Shown here piece after piece: positions 23,663 through 33,745 of a stretch of 64,000 nt of DNA (position 1 is its first letter; each line of letters opens with the position of its first letter). Made by a program: the position numbers and the translations under genes. The stretch is taken from the NCBI RefSeq assembly GCF_037126465.1, contig NC_088201.1:130696665-130760664 (forward strand), in the 5' to 3' direction. This DNA comes from Ornithodoros turicata (Eukaryota; Arthropoda; Arachnida; Ixodida; Argasidae). The notes under the pieces were generated by a model that was not told the DNA's origin, searched no databases, and saw only the letters and a program-made list of their open reading frames with translations.

Positions 23663-23852
23663 ATGGAGGAAGAAGAGTGCAAGATTATGCGTTCCCGGCT
23701 AAGTGACTTACATGAAGACGGTGATTCCTGGACCGGCTATGTCACCAATCCTAAGGCTCTTGGAGAACTCGATCGAGACCTTCTTACAATCGGAGTGTCG
23801 TTTAAAATCGAATCGTCGCATTATTATAAAGATCGTGGAGAAGATGACAACC
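23663..23852 (+). CDS. MULE transposase, exon 1
   Basis: The first in-frame ATG (23663) follows CGCACT and starts MEEEECKIMRSRL. The exon ends after 63 codons plus one base at donor CC/GTAAGT (23853). It encodes an acidic, charged N-terminus with no motif I can name. The ATG was chosen because the upstream frame has no other ATG and lies in the terminal repeat. Confidence 0.8.
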
Positions 23853-24086
23853 GTAAGTACTTATTTGCAACGCCCCGTCAAACGACATCACCACGGAGGT
23901 TGTTCTGGATTGCCTGAGTAACTGCGAGAGATAGGGCATGTCATAGTGATATAGTTATAGATGCTTTTAACCGTCCGGCTATATAGCTTATGCTACAAAA
24001 TAAAGTATTCCGCACTACATAACGCATTGGTGAAGTTCCAGCCAGTGAACTTCGATTTTGATTTTGTTGTTATTTTGTCTTAACAG

Positions 24087-24223
24087 GCAAACTCATGTTT
24101 TCTTCACACCGTGGAGCAGTGCCGTTGGACTTTGATTCACCCTTTAGAGTCATTTCTCAAGTGGATAAAGGATGCATGTATGGAAAGGACAAGCATAATA
24201 CGCATGAAAAGGGAACTGCGCCG
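24087..24223 (+). CDS. MULE transposase, exon 2
   Basis: Acceptor TTAACAG (ending 24086) and donor CCG/GTGAGT (24224). The 137 nt restore phase 0 and are fully open: FSSHRGAVPLDFDSPFRVI and onward. This looks like the first part of a DNA-binding domain distantly like the CaRF or FLYWCH folds found ahead of animal MULE-type transposases, but the match is weak. Confidence 0.8.
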
Positions 24224-24620
24224 GTGAGTTCGAAACCCACTATAGTTTCCTCTCTTACTGCAGTTGTATAAATTAAGAAAATACTCAGTCAGAGAAGGGA
24301 AACACAGCCAAGGAGCAACTTGCCATTTTTCAAATTCAATTATCCATATGGCAGCAGAAGAATCATTTGCAAATAACTCTAAACAACATTTCATAAGTCC
24401 CAACCATGCCAATAATATGCTTTTGTGAGATTCACTCCATGCACCTATATAGCGCTACATTTCACTTATGATTTTTCTGTATGCCTGTTTTTATCAATAA
24501 AGGTCGCCTCGTGTTTAAAAATCATCATAACATGTGAGAATTGCTTTATAGTTCAAGGATTTAAAGGAAATTTTCATTATAAATAGCCAATTTTTCTTTT
24601 TGTTTCTTTCTTGCATGTAG

Positions 24621-24752
24621 CCAGGTGAAGAGGAAACAGGTTGGACAGCAGAGACTTTCAAGAAGAAACGAATGAAGCTGCAAGGAACCAAGAAAAAGGG
24701 GTGCATAGCAACAATGCATATCAAGCACATCCAGCTGTTTTCAGAATTCAAG
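24621..24752 (+). CDS. MULE transposase, exon 3
   Basis: Acceptor TTGCATGTAG and donor AAG/GTAGGC bound 132 nt, 44 codons in phase 0. It is Lys-rich, with a KKKGCIATMHIKHIQLFSEF segment. The Gly-Cys-x-Ala, Ile-Lys-x-Ile and Phe-x-Glu-(Y/F) pattern resembles the CaRF-type DNA-binding module. The zinc partners (CC-H-x2-H, MCCHTEHDFG) come in exon 4. Confidence 0.8.
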
Positions 24753-24826
24753 GTAGGCTTTTTCCATATATATTTGGATCTGTAGCATCTATATAGGGGC
24801 TTCATATGTTTTTCATTTTTGCTTAG

Positions 24827-26983
24827 GTTAATGCTACTGCTGACATCTGCAAGACCAAGCTCAAGGCACTGAAGTCAGAAAAACTGAAGCTGGTTGCAGA
24901 TCATCTGCTATCTGGGCACAGTGTTCGTACAGAAGACAGGTTCTACATCAGAATGTCAAAAATGTGCTGCCATACCGAACATGACTTTGGCAGTGCTGTA
25001 GTGTATGGGCAAACTGTTCATCCGTCTGTGTCAGAACGCATCAAGGAACTTGCCAAAGAAGGGATTACATCCGTGCGTGAAGTGAAAAAGTGCATCAAGT
25101 ACTATGTACAAGATGTGTTGTTTTCTGGCGAGAAACCCCCCGATGATTCGTGTCGTGCATTTTTTCCGACGCAAAAAGATATTGTTAACCACATACAGGC
25201 TGCCCTCAGGGTGGACAGGGCCAGCGGTGTAGACCAGGAGACACTTGACAGGTTTCTTGCTGGGCTCCGTGAGGAGGAGAGCGATTCTAGGATATTGTTC
25301 AGACCATACGCAAAGTCTTCGGTGACACAGCAGCTCGACGACAATGATAATGCTGAAGAAGCTGTTGCCCAGGAGTATGAACAGAAGTTGTTGTTCTGCT
25401 ACCAGTCAAAATTCATGCGAGAGATGATGGACAAATATGGGAACAGCGTGGCATGCCTTGACGCCACCTACAAAACGACAGACTACACCACCCCGTTGTT
25501 TTTCATTGTCCTGAAGTCACCAGTTGGATATGTGATTGGGGGTGTATTTATAACTCAGTTTGAAACCGTGAACTGCATTGCTGAAGCCCTGTCTGTCTTC
25601 AGTGACTGGTGCCCAGCATTTCAACCGGAGTACTGGATGATCGATTGTTCGCAGACAGAATTATATGCGATAACAAGAAGCTACCCTGAGAGCAAGGTCG
25701 TGTTCTGTGATTTTCATCGCGAACAGGCGTGGGACAGGTGGCTCAGCCGAAAAGAAAACAATGTTTCTGACAAAGAAACTGTTGTTGCATACTTACGAAA
25801 AATGGCACACTCTGTGACGGTTGAAGAGTTTGAGGTTGCTTTGTCATCCCTGCAGCATTCAGAGTTTTGGGAAAATGTGCGGCTACAAACCTACATCACA
25901 AGTCATTGGCTACCATATAAGGAGCAGTGGGTAAAAATGTACAGAATGGGGTTCCATGAAATTTTGACAACGAACAATGGAACGGAATCTCAAAACAACG
26001 GATACAACTCAAACGGATCAAAACAATCTCAAAACAACGGATACCTCACATCAAAATGTGGGAAACGTAGTTTGAGCGGACTTGTAAGGGTGTTAACAAA
26101 GGAGTTCCTTCCAGACAGACGGAAAGCTTTTTTGGAAGCCAATGTACAATGCTCGTCACAATATAGAAGGTATCACAAGGCAGTTCCAGACTACTTACAT
26201 AATCGACCACCCAAAGTTGTGAAGCATATTCTTTCCCGATTTGATGGAGCATGTGCATACAAGATGGAAGACATATTTGCTCTGTCAGACGAGGGAACTT
26301 TCTCTGTGAGATCCGAGACCATGGAGGGCATGTCTCACGTTGTAAACTTCATGGTGCCTTCATGCACTTGCATGGATTTTTCAAACACAAAGCTTCCATG
26401 TAAGCACTTTTGTGCAATTTTTCGTTTGCTTGAGGAGTGGCCCTTCAATAAGCTTCCTGAAGAATATCGAAATGGGCCCCGCCTTACGCTAAATGAGAGG
26501 GGTGTATTGCACGCACCAGAATTGCCTCAAGATGTCAATAGCAGCTGCACCACCAATGAAAATGAAGAGCCCCACATGGCAATTGAGGAACTTCCACACA
26601 GGAGTAAGAGAGGCTTGACAGCATTGCGACATGATATCCGAGAGCAGGCTGAAAAAGCAAAATCATTAGCTATATACTGCACTGACAAAGGCAAGCTTGA
26701 AGAAGCACGGGAGCTTATGCAGAGGGTTCAGCAACTGCTTGGTGAAGGATCCCCCAGTATTGGTGGGCTTACACTGAGGGGGTCACCAACAAAGGGTTGT
26801 TCAGGCCAGTCCAAAAGATCCTACACCAATGCTGCAGGGGGTGCACCGCCTGGGTACCTACCTCTCAAGCGGACAAAAGTGCGGTGCATGAGCGAAGACT
26901 GGAGAACCCTGCACAGGGTTGGACAACGTGTTGATGTCCTCAGAAGGACTCTGAATGTTGACCCCCTCAATACACAGAAATAG
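24827..26983 (+). CDS. MULE transposase, exon 4 (catalytic and SWIM domains)
   Basis: Acceptor GCTTAG at 24826; 2157 nt open to TAG. With exons 1-3 this gives an 871-residue protein. A MULE-type DDE core is visible: Asp at about residue 365 (LDATYKTTDY), Asp 426 (WMIDCSQTE), the family hallmark C-x2-H at 447-450 (FCDFH), and Glu 540 (NNGTESQNN). A SWIM zinc finger follows (CTC at 666-668, CKH at 678-680), then a basic Ser/Gly/Pro-rich tail. A repeated SQNNGY block lies directly after the catalytic Glu. All core residues are present, so it may be active. A domesticated host gene is unlikely given flanking terminal repeats and target duplication. Confidence 0.9.
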   Translation, partial: VNATADICKTKLKALKSEKLKLVADHLLSGHSVRTEDRFYIRMSKMCCHTEHDFGSAVVYGQTVHPSVSERIKELAKEGITSVREVKKCIKYYVQDVLFSGEKPPDDSCRAFFPTQKDIVNHIQAALRVDRASGVDQETLDRFLAGLREEESDSRILFRPYAKSSVTQQLDDNDNAEEAVAQEYEQKLLFCYQSKFMREMMDKYGNSVACLDATYKTTDYTTPLFFIVLKSPVGYVIGGVFITQFETVNCIAEALSVFSDWCPAFQPEYWMIDCSQTELYAITRSYPESKVVFCDFHREQAWDRWLSRKENNVSDKETVVAYLRKMAHSVTVEEFEVALSSLQHSEFWENVRLQTYITSHWLPYKEQWVKMYRMGFHEILTTNNGTESQNNGYNSNGSKQSQNNGYLTSKCGKRSLSGLVRVLTKEFLPDRRKAFLEANVQCSSQYRRYHKAVPDYLHNRPPKVVKHILSRFDGACAYKMEDIFALSDEGTFSVRSETMEGMSHVVNFMVPSCTCMDFSNTKLPCKHFCAIFRLLEEWPFNKLPEEYRNGPRLTLNERGVLHAPELPQDVNSSCTTNENEEPHMAIEELPHRSKRGLTALRHDIREQAEKAKSLAIYCTDKGKLEEARELMQRVQQLLGEGSPSIGGLTLRGSPTKGCSGQSKRSYTNAAGGAPPGYLPLKRTKVRCMSEDWRTLHRVGQRVDVLRRTLNVDPLNTQK

Positions 26984-27575
26984 AGGGGTGGCACAGCTTT
27001 GAAGTACGTAGTAAGCTAAGGCAGGTCGTAGCTTGTCGCTGTTTGATGGTTTAGTGTACAATTATACATAAATGCTTATGTCATGTACGTAAAAATGCTA
27101 ATGTTTTGCAGTTTAACAATAAATTACTTACATATATATACTGTGTTTTGTGTATTGTGGGAGGCATCAAAATTCGCAAAAGTGGGGTTGATACTCAGTT
27201 TTACCGTGCTCTCCTGTGCCGTTCGGCGAAAAGACGATGGACACCTTTGCATTTGGTGTATAATTCTCATTTTACGGACTTTCTTTTTCTATGAGAATAA
27301 CTGATTTCCAAAAGCTCCAGGTCTCAGCGCCAGCAAGACATAAGAATGAACAAGAAAGAGAAAAATACTTCGAGGCCCATAACATACGATATTATACACC
27401 GCTTTGGAGAACCACGAAGCTTGCGAGTTGTTTTAGCGGTGGCACTAGTTGCCCGCACACGTACGCTCGATGCGCGACGCGAGAACCGGGAGAGCCAGAG
27501 ATGTAGAGAGAGCGCGGACGACGAGAGAGAGAGAGAGACGAGACCACGGAGGAAGGGGAGAGATACAGGTAAAAT
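26984..27575 (+). other. MULE 3' region
   Basis: The 3' UTR has AATAAA at 27118. After it comes a purine-rich stretch (GAGAGA at 27520-27538). No second gene is present. Confidence 0.6.
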
Positions 27576-27632
27576 GGGGAGAGGCTCACGTGACCCTCCC
27601 CCGCCGCTAACTCCCGGCAGATAGGCAGCCCC
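27576..27632 (-). repeat. MULE right terminal inverted repeat
   Basis: Exact inverse of the left repeat. A duplicated CTCTCCCC word with about 21 extra bases interrupts the further pairing just inside it. Confidence 0.9.
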
Positions 27633-28743
27633 GTACGGAGCGGCTAAGCCTTTTAGTACACACACCTAGAAACGCAATCCTAGGTGAAAGGCGTTTGTGT
27701 GAGAGATATATTGTGGATTTGGAGCTCATAAGTGGACTTTGAAATGAGTGTGGTGGTGGTCTGAGCCCTCGTAATACCTGATTGACTCTTCGTTGATGTG
27801 TAGTCAGTTTCGTGACATTCAACGTAGGTTCGTCCTACTGCTGTGCAGAACAGTCCTTGCTGTGTTGTGTGGAGATTCTTCTACGGGATTTTGTTGTATA
27901 AATATTGCCTCGTTGCTATAGCATTCGATATTTTGATTTACAGTGACTGTCAAATGCGTATGTTGCTCTAAATTGCGTAAAATTGTCTAACGAAAACAAA
28001 TGCCCCTTCTGCTAGTATTCACTTTCTGCCTGTTTTCACAAGGGATGGGTTCATTATCTATCTCTATCGAACCTTTTTTTGTTGTCTGAACGTTGTCTAT
28101 CTCCATCTAACCCTTTTCAAGGGCCAGTTTCATTTACAACCACCTAGCAAGTTCTTGGAATACCCGCCACAAGAAATGTGGTCGGTATGGTTTTCACACG
28201 GCAATTTGCTTGTACGTTATCAGGTCACGGGTTTTGAAGTACTTTCCAGAAAACAAGCGCACATGTAGCTAAACTGGTACACAACATATGTATCACGTAG
28301 GTTCGGTCGAACACTTTATTGAACTTTATGAACTGAATTATGTACTGAAAGCGCACTTCACGCAGTCCCGATGATTGAACACTCGCTCCAAACTACTGGC
28401 AATCACAAGCGTATGCAGGTCTTCGGAAACAAATCACAGAACAACCAGACACAAACCTTCTGCCGTCACTCACCGCCCTGCTAACCCTAAACACCGTCGA
28501 ACGAAAACAATACCAACCAGCCTCCTGATTGGCTTTCGAGACCGGCTGCTCAGGCTGCAGAGCAACAGGGCAGCACAGCAACCAAAAATTCGGATACGAG
28601 AGCAGCAGGGAATTTCTGCAGCTCGGCAGCGCTGCTGCTCTCGCCCAGTGCTATGGGACCGCTCGTGTCGCTGCAGCTCTGCTGCTCCGCTGCTGTTGCT
28701 CTGCTGCTGCTGCTCAAATCGAGGCTATGGGACCCCGCCTTAA

Positions 28744-29880
28744 GACGAAGAGAACGAACTATCCGTGCTCTGCGAATTTCGTGATCTTTTGCCCGACTAC
28801 TTTCCCTCTCAGCATTTTTGCCTATTTTTCATACGCCGAAATATCCTTCAAAGTTTTCAAATAAAAACTGTATGCTTGGACAACTGAAGCCCGCTAATTA
28901 ATAGCAAAGTCGCTATTGTGTGTTGTTTCTTCTAATGTGTTCTGCATGTTGCTGGTAAAATGCCAAAAATGAGAAGATACAAGCAGTGCCATTATAATGG
29001 TGTTTGTACTGTACCGATTCGAACTAAACACAGACTGCAAGCTCGAGCAACAACTAAAGATTCGTTGTGAACACCGACACACAGGCCGTGAGAGCGACAG
29101 AAGTGTTGCGAATCCGACAAAGATAAGGATATTTTCGAACTTCCATGTTCGACGGAGGAGCGAAGACTTACTTTCCCGCGATTTTTCTACTCCTCACGAG
29201 ACTTGTGACTTAGTCGGCTGTAGTCTATTGTCTGATTACCCGAGGGGTCAGGGCCAGCCGGAGCACTGTGGAGACCTTTTTTTCTTCTTTCTGTTTTTTT
29301 TTTTTTTTTGACAGCAGGCAGTGAATTCTGCATCAAACAAGGGTTGCTATCTGCTAGATCCAAATGCGTATGGCGCGCGCAGCTCGTGTACTCAGTTAAC
29401 GACAGAAGAGAAAGACGTCTTGCAGCTATACCCCGTACGTGAGCGCAGCTTCTTTCTTATAGACTGTTCTTGTAAGTTTTAGTAGCACAGTAGCACTATA
29501 GCCAAGGTCGGACCCAGAGACTAGCTTTATCTCCCTCTCTCTTATTTATTTATTACTATTATTTATTTTAATTTATTTATTTTTGATTATTTTATTTTAT
29601 TTTTCTGAAGGGGGATGTGGGGCGGTTTTTTTGTCGGAGCGCGTAGTGGGAGAGGGGACAGAGGAAAATCCCATGTATAAAACTACGTTATCGCCCGTCC
29701 CCCTCCTGGTATCTGCGGCTGGTTTGAGACATGGTAAATGTCACCGCACTGCACCGTTATTAGTATAAAAACATATCAACGGTCAGTTCAAGCATATTTG
29801 TCTTGAACAGCACGAGTGGTATGTCCTGATGATTTCATACATTAAAAACTCTGCAGAAAAAATATGGAAATTTTTCATGA
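28744..29880. other. Intron, low-complexity tracts
   Basis: T-rich runs at 29278-29309 and TTATTTATT repeats at 29535-29605. Nothing coding. Confidence 0.4.
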
Positions 29881-29884
29881 GAAA

Positions 29885-30020
29885 AATTAATGTCAAAACT
29901 CAATGGAGTTCCTGATAGGAACGTAATGTGGAATCACATTAAACGTTGAGTTTCTGATGAATTTCTGTTGACTCATTACAAACTCATCATGATCATACAA
30001 GAAACTCAATATCGAGTTTT
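29885..30020. repeat. GAGTTTCTGATGA repeat, second locus
   Basis: Shares GAGTTTCTGATGAATTTCTG and TTTCTGTTGA words with 14940-15420. Borders unclear. Confidence 0.45.
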
Positions 30021-30035
30021 GTAATGGGTGGGCTG

Positions 30036-31020
30036 TGTTTAGCAACCTCCTTTGGTCGGACTGACAAGGAGGACGCGGAAGAAGGTCACCGAGCGTTATA
30101 GCGCTCTGGGCGTCATGAGACGCATTATGTTCAGCTATTTTCTTCTTTTTTTCACCCTGATAGTGTAGCTCCTCAATATCCGTACGAATTATCAAGAACT
30201 TGAGTAATAGCGCGCACCTCACATTGGAGTAAAAAAGTGACCTTTACTTGGCAACTTTTCGAGTTCAGTTCGTGAAAATTTACATTATAAAACTAATACG
30301 TCGAAAAGGGAAACAAAAAAAAAAGAGAGAAACACTGTCAAGAAGCCCGCGAAGAGGGAATCGCAGACGTAACATGAGAAACGGTTAGGAGCAACTAAGA
30401 TTTATTTGAACAAGAACTTTCGTGCAAGGGACTGCACTTCTTCATGTTCTTCAGGGCCTGCAGAAGTGCAGTCTCTTGCACGAAAGTTCTTGTTCAGATA
30501 AATCTTAGTTGCTCCTAACCATTTTTCATGTTACGTGTATAAAACTTAAGTTAGATCACATGCACATCAGGAGCTGCCAAAAACATCGTAAGAACAACTG
30601 CCTTTGACCGCATGATGCCAGGTGGCGTAGTCTTTTTTATTCTAATTCAATTATACGTTTTTCTGGGACACCCTGTATATACAGGGTATTGCACAAGAGT
30701 CACTCCTAATTAAAAAATCTACGTGAGATAAAAATGGGAAACCTTCTGCATGATACATGCGAACGTTTTTGACAACCACACAGCCGGTTTGTACGAGTGT
30801 ACTTAAATATTTTTGCTATTTATCTTAATTTGTTCCATGAACTGCTCCCCTATTACTTGACAACCGAAATCTTGCCATCTCTGCAAGCATGCTTGCGGAT
30901 TTCGCAATGACGGGAGTGTTGGAACGGCACGAAGACTGCGCATGGGAACCACGCGAGAAAAAGAAATAGAAAAAGGGAGTGCGAGGACCGGGCGCAATCA
31001 CGCATTTTGCATTCGCGATG
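30036..31020 (+). repeat. Dispersed repeat, copy 1 (inverted copy at 47997-48980)
   Basis: From TTTAGCAACCTCCTTTGGTC to CAATCACGCATTTTGCATTC, the sequence matches the complement of 47997-48980 with roughly 85-90 percent identity outside insertions. No coding frame is conserved. This copy holds a foldback insertion at 30295-30537, and the other copy holds a pogo-like MITE, so each serves as an empty-site reference for the other. Confidence 0.8.
30295..30537. mobile_element. Foldback insertion with 73-nt arms and 9-bp target duplication
   Basis: TATAAAACT is duplicated at 30286-30294 and 30538-30546, and the other repeat copy lacks the insert. Arms 30369-30441 and 30462-30534 are about 93 percent complementary. 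Each arm ends in GAAGTGCAGTC..TTGCACGAAAG, which resembles the tail of Penelope-like elements with a degenerate hammerhead (GTGCA/TGCAC stem, then GAAA). Confidence 0.65.
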
Positions 31021-31044
31021 AACCTCCCCACTCTCTAAAGTCAA

Positions 31045-31214
31045 ATAGAGTTGTTTGTTGTGTTACGGTGATAGCCGTTATAATTACGGCATATTTTATT
31101 GGTTGCGTATTAATTACTCTACTTGGACCCTTCCAATTACGGTAGTATACGTATTCTTTTTACGGCAAAAAATGGATTTTGACCTTAAATTTTACGGCAT
31201 TTTTTTACAGTGTA
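31045..31214. repeat. TACGG-rich MITE-like repeat, right end
   Basis: Several TTACGGCA/TTACGGTA words lead to a terminal TTTTTTTACAGTGTA, the complement of the left end seen at 11830. Confidence 0.45.
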
Positions 31215-31229
31215 GGAGTGAACTGGGAT

Positions 31230-31700
31230 ATCTCGCTATTTGTGTGTGTAGGAACCAGCCTGGGATGCTGTTCGCGCATGTTGCAGTTAAAATGTGTCGA
31301 ATTCTGCGTGCACACATACGGCCCCTTAAGTATGGAAAGTCAAAGCTAAGAAGGCTGCTGTGCAGCGAAAATAGTGTCCCGGTAAGGCTAAATTACAGCT
31401 TCACAACGTATCGTCACAATATACTCGATATCAATAACGTTAAAATCTGGGCAGGATCAAAGACAGAAAAACGCTTCAGACAAGTTGACTCTCTCAGATG
31501 CTGTCACTGCGGTTCTGTAGAGGATCTCGAGCACATTCTTCTTCATTGCCCACTCTCCCAATATTCAGAACCGCACTCTCCGGGTCTTTTAGCTGGACTC
31601 TCGCCCTTTCTCTCTATCAAAATTTTCTTGGTCCCTGGCCGAGTCCAGCCCACCACCGTTGTGCGCTCTAAGCTCACTGATCAGACAGGAAGCGAGGCAT
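31230..31700 (+). pseudogene. LINE C-terminal fragment (after RNase H)
   Basis: The open frame (within 31055-31801) has SYSFTTYRH-like residues, then the Cys/His finger CCHCGSVEDLEHILLHCP at about 31500-31552, the conserved end of I/Jockey-type LINE ORF2 after RNase H. The same motif occurs at 49.9 kb on the minus strand. The upstream RNase H is gone, so it is 5' truncated. Confidence 0.7.
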
Positions 31701-31800
31701 GCCACAGTTTTGATACAGCGCATGCTCACGAGACTCAATCTCTAAATACAGCAGCCAACACTCCAACGAAGCCGCCTACGCCTACTCGTGTTTCCCGTTA

Positions 31801-32283
31801 AGTCTGCTCGCTGTTGCACCTATTATACCTCTGTCGGACGGGCGTACTTACGGCCTTAACGGTGATTAAATTCTTGCCAGACCGTCAGTCATACGGTCTT
31901 TGCGACAAAACTGAGGTGTAAGGGCAACGAAGCTCCCGCAACACAGTTTACGGCGTTCCCCCGAAGCTGTCGGAAGTCTCATTACCAAACGCCATGAACA
32001 AAACGGCACAGATTCCCTTCGATTCGAAGTAATGTTCCGCGAACTTTTTTCTCTACGCCTTGAGTTTTTCTGGTGAATATTCACACTTTGCTTCTCATTA
32101 TCTCTCGTCAGTTTCTAGTGATACCCTCGAACCACTGCACTCCATGTCAAATGTGTGCGCGCAGAAAAGCGTCGAAATTGCTTCAAAACAAATGTTTCCT
32201 GTTTTTCAAATTATGTAAGTGCAAACTAAACGTTGTTTTCGAGTACTCACAGTGCGAACAAATGTGATTCAATTACATTTCAC
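31801..32283. other. Intron, nothing recognised
   Basis: No feature seen. Confidence 0.4.
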
Positions 32284-32575
32284 CAGCTCCCGTGGCATAG
32301 TGGTTAAGATGATTGCTTTCCAGGCCGAGACTGGGAGGTGACACGGGTTCGTATCCTGTCACCAGCTGTGCTGTCTAAGATTTTCCCTGGGCTTTCCGAA
32401 GAGTTTTCAGACGAATGTCAGCGCAGTTCCTCCTGTAGTCGGCCGGGGACGCGTACTAACCCCCCTGTCCCCCAATCCTTCCCGCTGTCCTCTCTCAATC
32501 TGATGATATGTGATCCGGTGATATGTAGTGGTGATGCGCAAATCTATTTGTAAAAGAAAAAACAAAACAAATAAA
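32284..32575 (+). mobile_element. tRNA-derived SINE, variant head
   Basis: A tRNA-like head has box A TGGCATAGTGG (32293-32303) and box B GGGTTCGTATCC (32345-32356). It is followed by the shared body (TTTTCCCTGGGCTTTCCGAA, CGCAGTTCCTCCTGTAGTCGG) and an A-rich end near 32550-32575. The body matches the SINE at 35226, but the head differs. Box spacing and missing acceptor-stem pairing mean it is not a tRNA gene. Confidence 0.75.
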
Positions 32576-33119
32576 CCAAGAGAAAGATCGTGACGCTAAG
32601 TGAGGGCGGAGATACAACGTCACCGTCGCTCTTTTGCCGATACTTGAGATTCGTCGCCAGGTGGGCGTAAGTCGCCATCTTCCCATGCATTTCTCCCTAT
32701 TCAGTGTATGTCAAACGGAGGCGGCAGTCATCAGATGTCCCACAGTTATTAGCACAGAAATTTGTCTCCCCATACATGGCGCAGAGTATAAAGTGCCTGG
32801 ACCAGTGTTGTGCCCGCTACTCAATTTAGGTAGCGAAATACCGCTACCCGCTACCCTATTTAAAAGTAGCGCGATACTAGCGGCGCTACAAATTTACGAA
32901 CGTAGCGCTATACCGCTACCGCTACCAAAAAAATGTAGCGTAATTACCCTTCCACTACTTTCTCGCCAAAGGCCTATGAATATATGTGATTCGATACATT
33001 CAATGATATGTGCTCTTGCTGATACTTTATTTCTTGCGATCAGTACTTTCTGAAAAAGTCATTACACACTTGCATTCAACTTCAAGAGCAGTTGCCGCTC
33101 AAAGTTCCCGTCACTGAGC

Positions 33120-33389
33120 CTAACACGTTTCTTGGTGTGTATCGGCGCAAATACTGAAAAGTCTTTCGGCAGTCGCACTTGACGGAACGGCGGTATTCAG
33201 CCTGAGGAACGCCACGTGCACTCTTGGATAACCCTGCTTTAGCGACGTCAAATTAGTTATCTGGCACATGGAGGTACTGAGTAAGCTCACGACGAGCTGG
33301 AACTTCTGCAGAAGTTGACTCCCCAAAAGAAAAGAAATCATCTGCATGGAGCTCGCTCGTGGACTCCTCGGCGCGCTCACTTGAGGCAA
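33120..33389 (-). pseudogene. hAT transposase C-terminal remnant
   Basis: Residues 50-85 read YPRVHVAFLRLNTAVPSSA then TAERLFSICAD, the well-known hAT dimerisation motif (PxxSAxxERLFS). Only about 35 residues are convincing. The catalytic domain has been lost, in agreement with the 1.2-kb size of the element. Confidence 0.7.
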
Positions 33390-33500
33390 CCGAACACCTT
33401 AACACTTCGTTTACGGTGAAGCTGGTTACTTCCTTTCGTTGGTTTTCATCCGTGAGCTATGAGAGCAGCAGAATTAAGACAGCAGCGATTTGAAGGCTCT

Positions 33501-33745
33501 GGGGGCTTAATCGCTTCATCGTCGTTACGGTCGTTACAAGCTAACGTGGGGCGGGAAATTCAAAACGGCGGGCGGGAAATTTTAAAATGTGGGACCGTGA
33601 TAAAACACGTGCACGCCGCTCTTCGCGCGATACGTGAAGGCCATGGTACACGTCACGCGCAATGTGTCCCGTGCGCACCTTTTTGAATTTCCCGCCACTT
33701 GTTAGCTTGTAACGACCGTAACGACGATGAAGCGCTTAAGCCCCC
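33501..33745. mobile_element. Foldback MITE with 65-bp arms nested in the hAT relic
   Basis: 33501-33565 and 33681-33745 are inverse copies with about 92 percent identity (ends GGGGGCTTAA), around a 115-bp spacer containing GGCGGGAAATT words. Target duplication is not clear. Confidence 0.65.

Larger units (their letters stand above)
23525..27632 (+). mobile_element. Full-length Mutator-like element (MULE)
   Basis: Perfect 57-bp terminal inverted repeats (23525-23581 and 27576-27632) begin GGGGCTGCCTATCTGCCGGG and contain CACGTG. They are flanked by the 9-bp direct repeat GTACGGAGC (23516-23524, 27633-27641), the target size typical of MULEs; 10-11 bp is possible because the terminal Gs are ambiguous. 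The homology continues inward as pyrimidine-rich sequence, with an extra 21 bp on the right. Inside is one plus-strand gene with four exons, an open frame and an AATAAA at 27118. With everything needed present, it looks autonomous and fairly young. Confidence 0.9.
23310..28740. mobile_element. Harbinger-like non-autonomous element (1.3 kb) split by the MULE
   Basis: The left end GGGTCGGGTCCCATAGC (23310) and right end (complement AGGCGGGGTCCCATAGC, ending 28740) match at 13 of 17 positions, and both abut TAA (23307-23309, 28741-28743), the three-base target typical of PIF/Harbinger. Both subterminal regions are rich in GCAGCAGC/CTGCTGCT. Removing the nested MULE and one target copy leaves about 1.3 kb with no transposase. 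The 122-residue frame at 28375-28743 is a product of the CTG-rich repeats. Confidence 0.6.

Noticed and set aside
23663..26983. Domesticated SWIM-domain host gene
   Set aside because: The gene is framed by exact terminal inverted repeats and a 9-bp target duplication, which favours a mobile element.
28375..28743. 122-codon ORF at the right end of the Harbinger-like element
   Set aside because: Composed of CTG/CAG-rich subterminal repeat; no domain, and the opposite strand is equally open.
29278..29310. Acceptor-like poly-T/CAG for an additional host exon
   Set aside because: The sequence after the CAG has no donor in phase 1 and looks like a low-complexity tract.
32284..32370. tRNA gene
   Set aside because: Has box A and box B but no pairing acceptor stem, and it continues into a SINE body; the same applies to 35226-35320.
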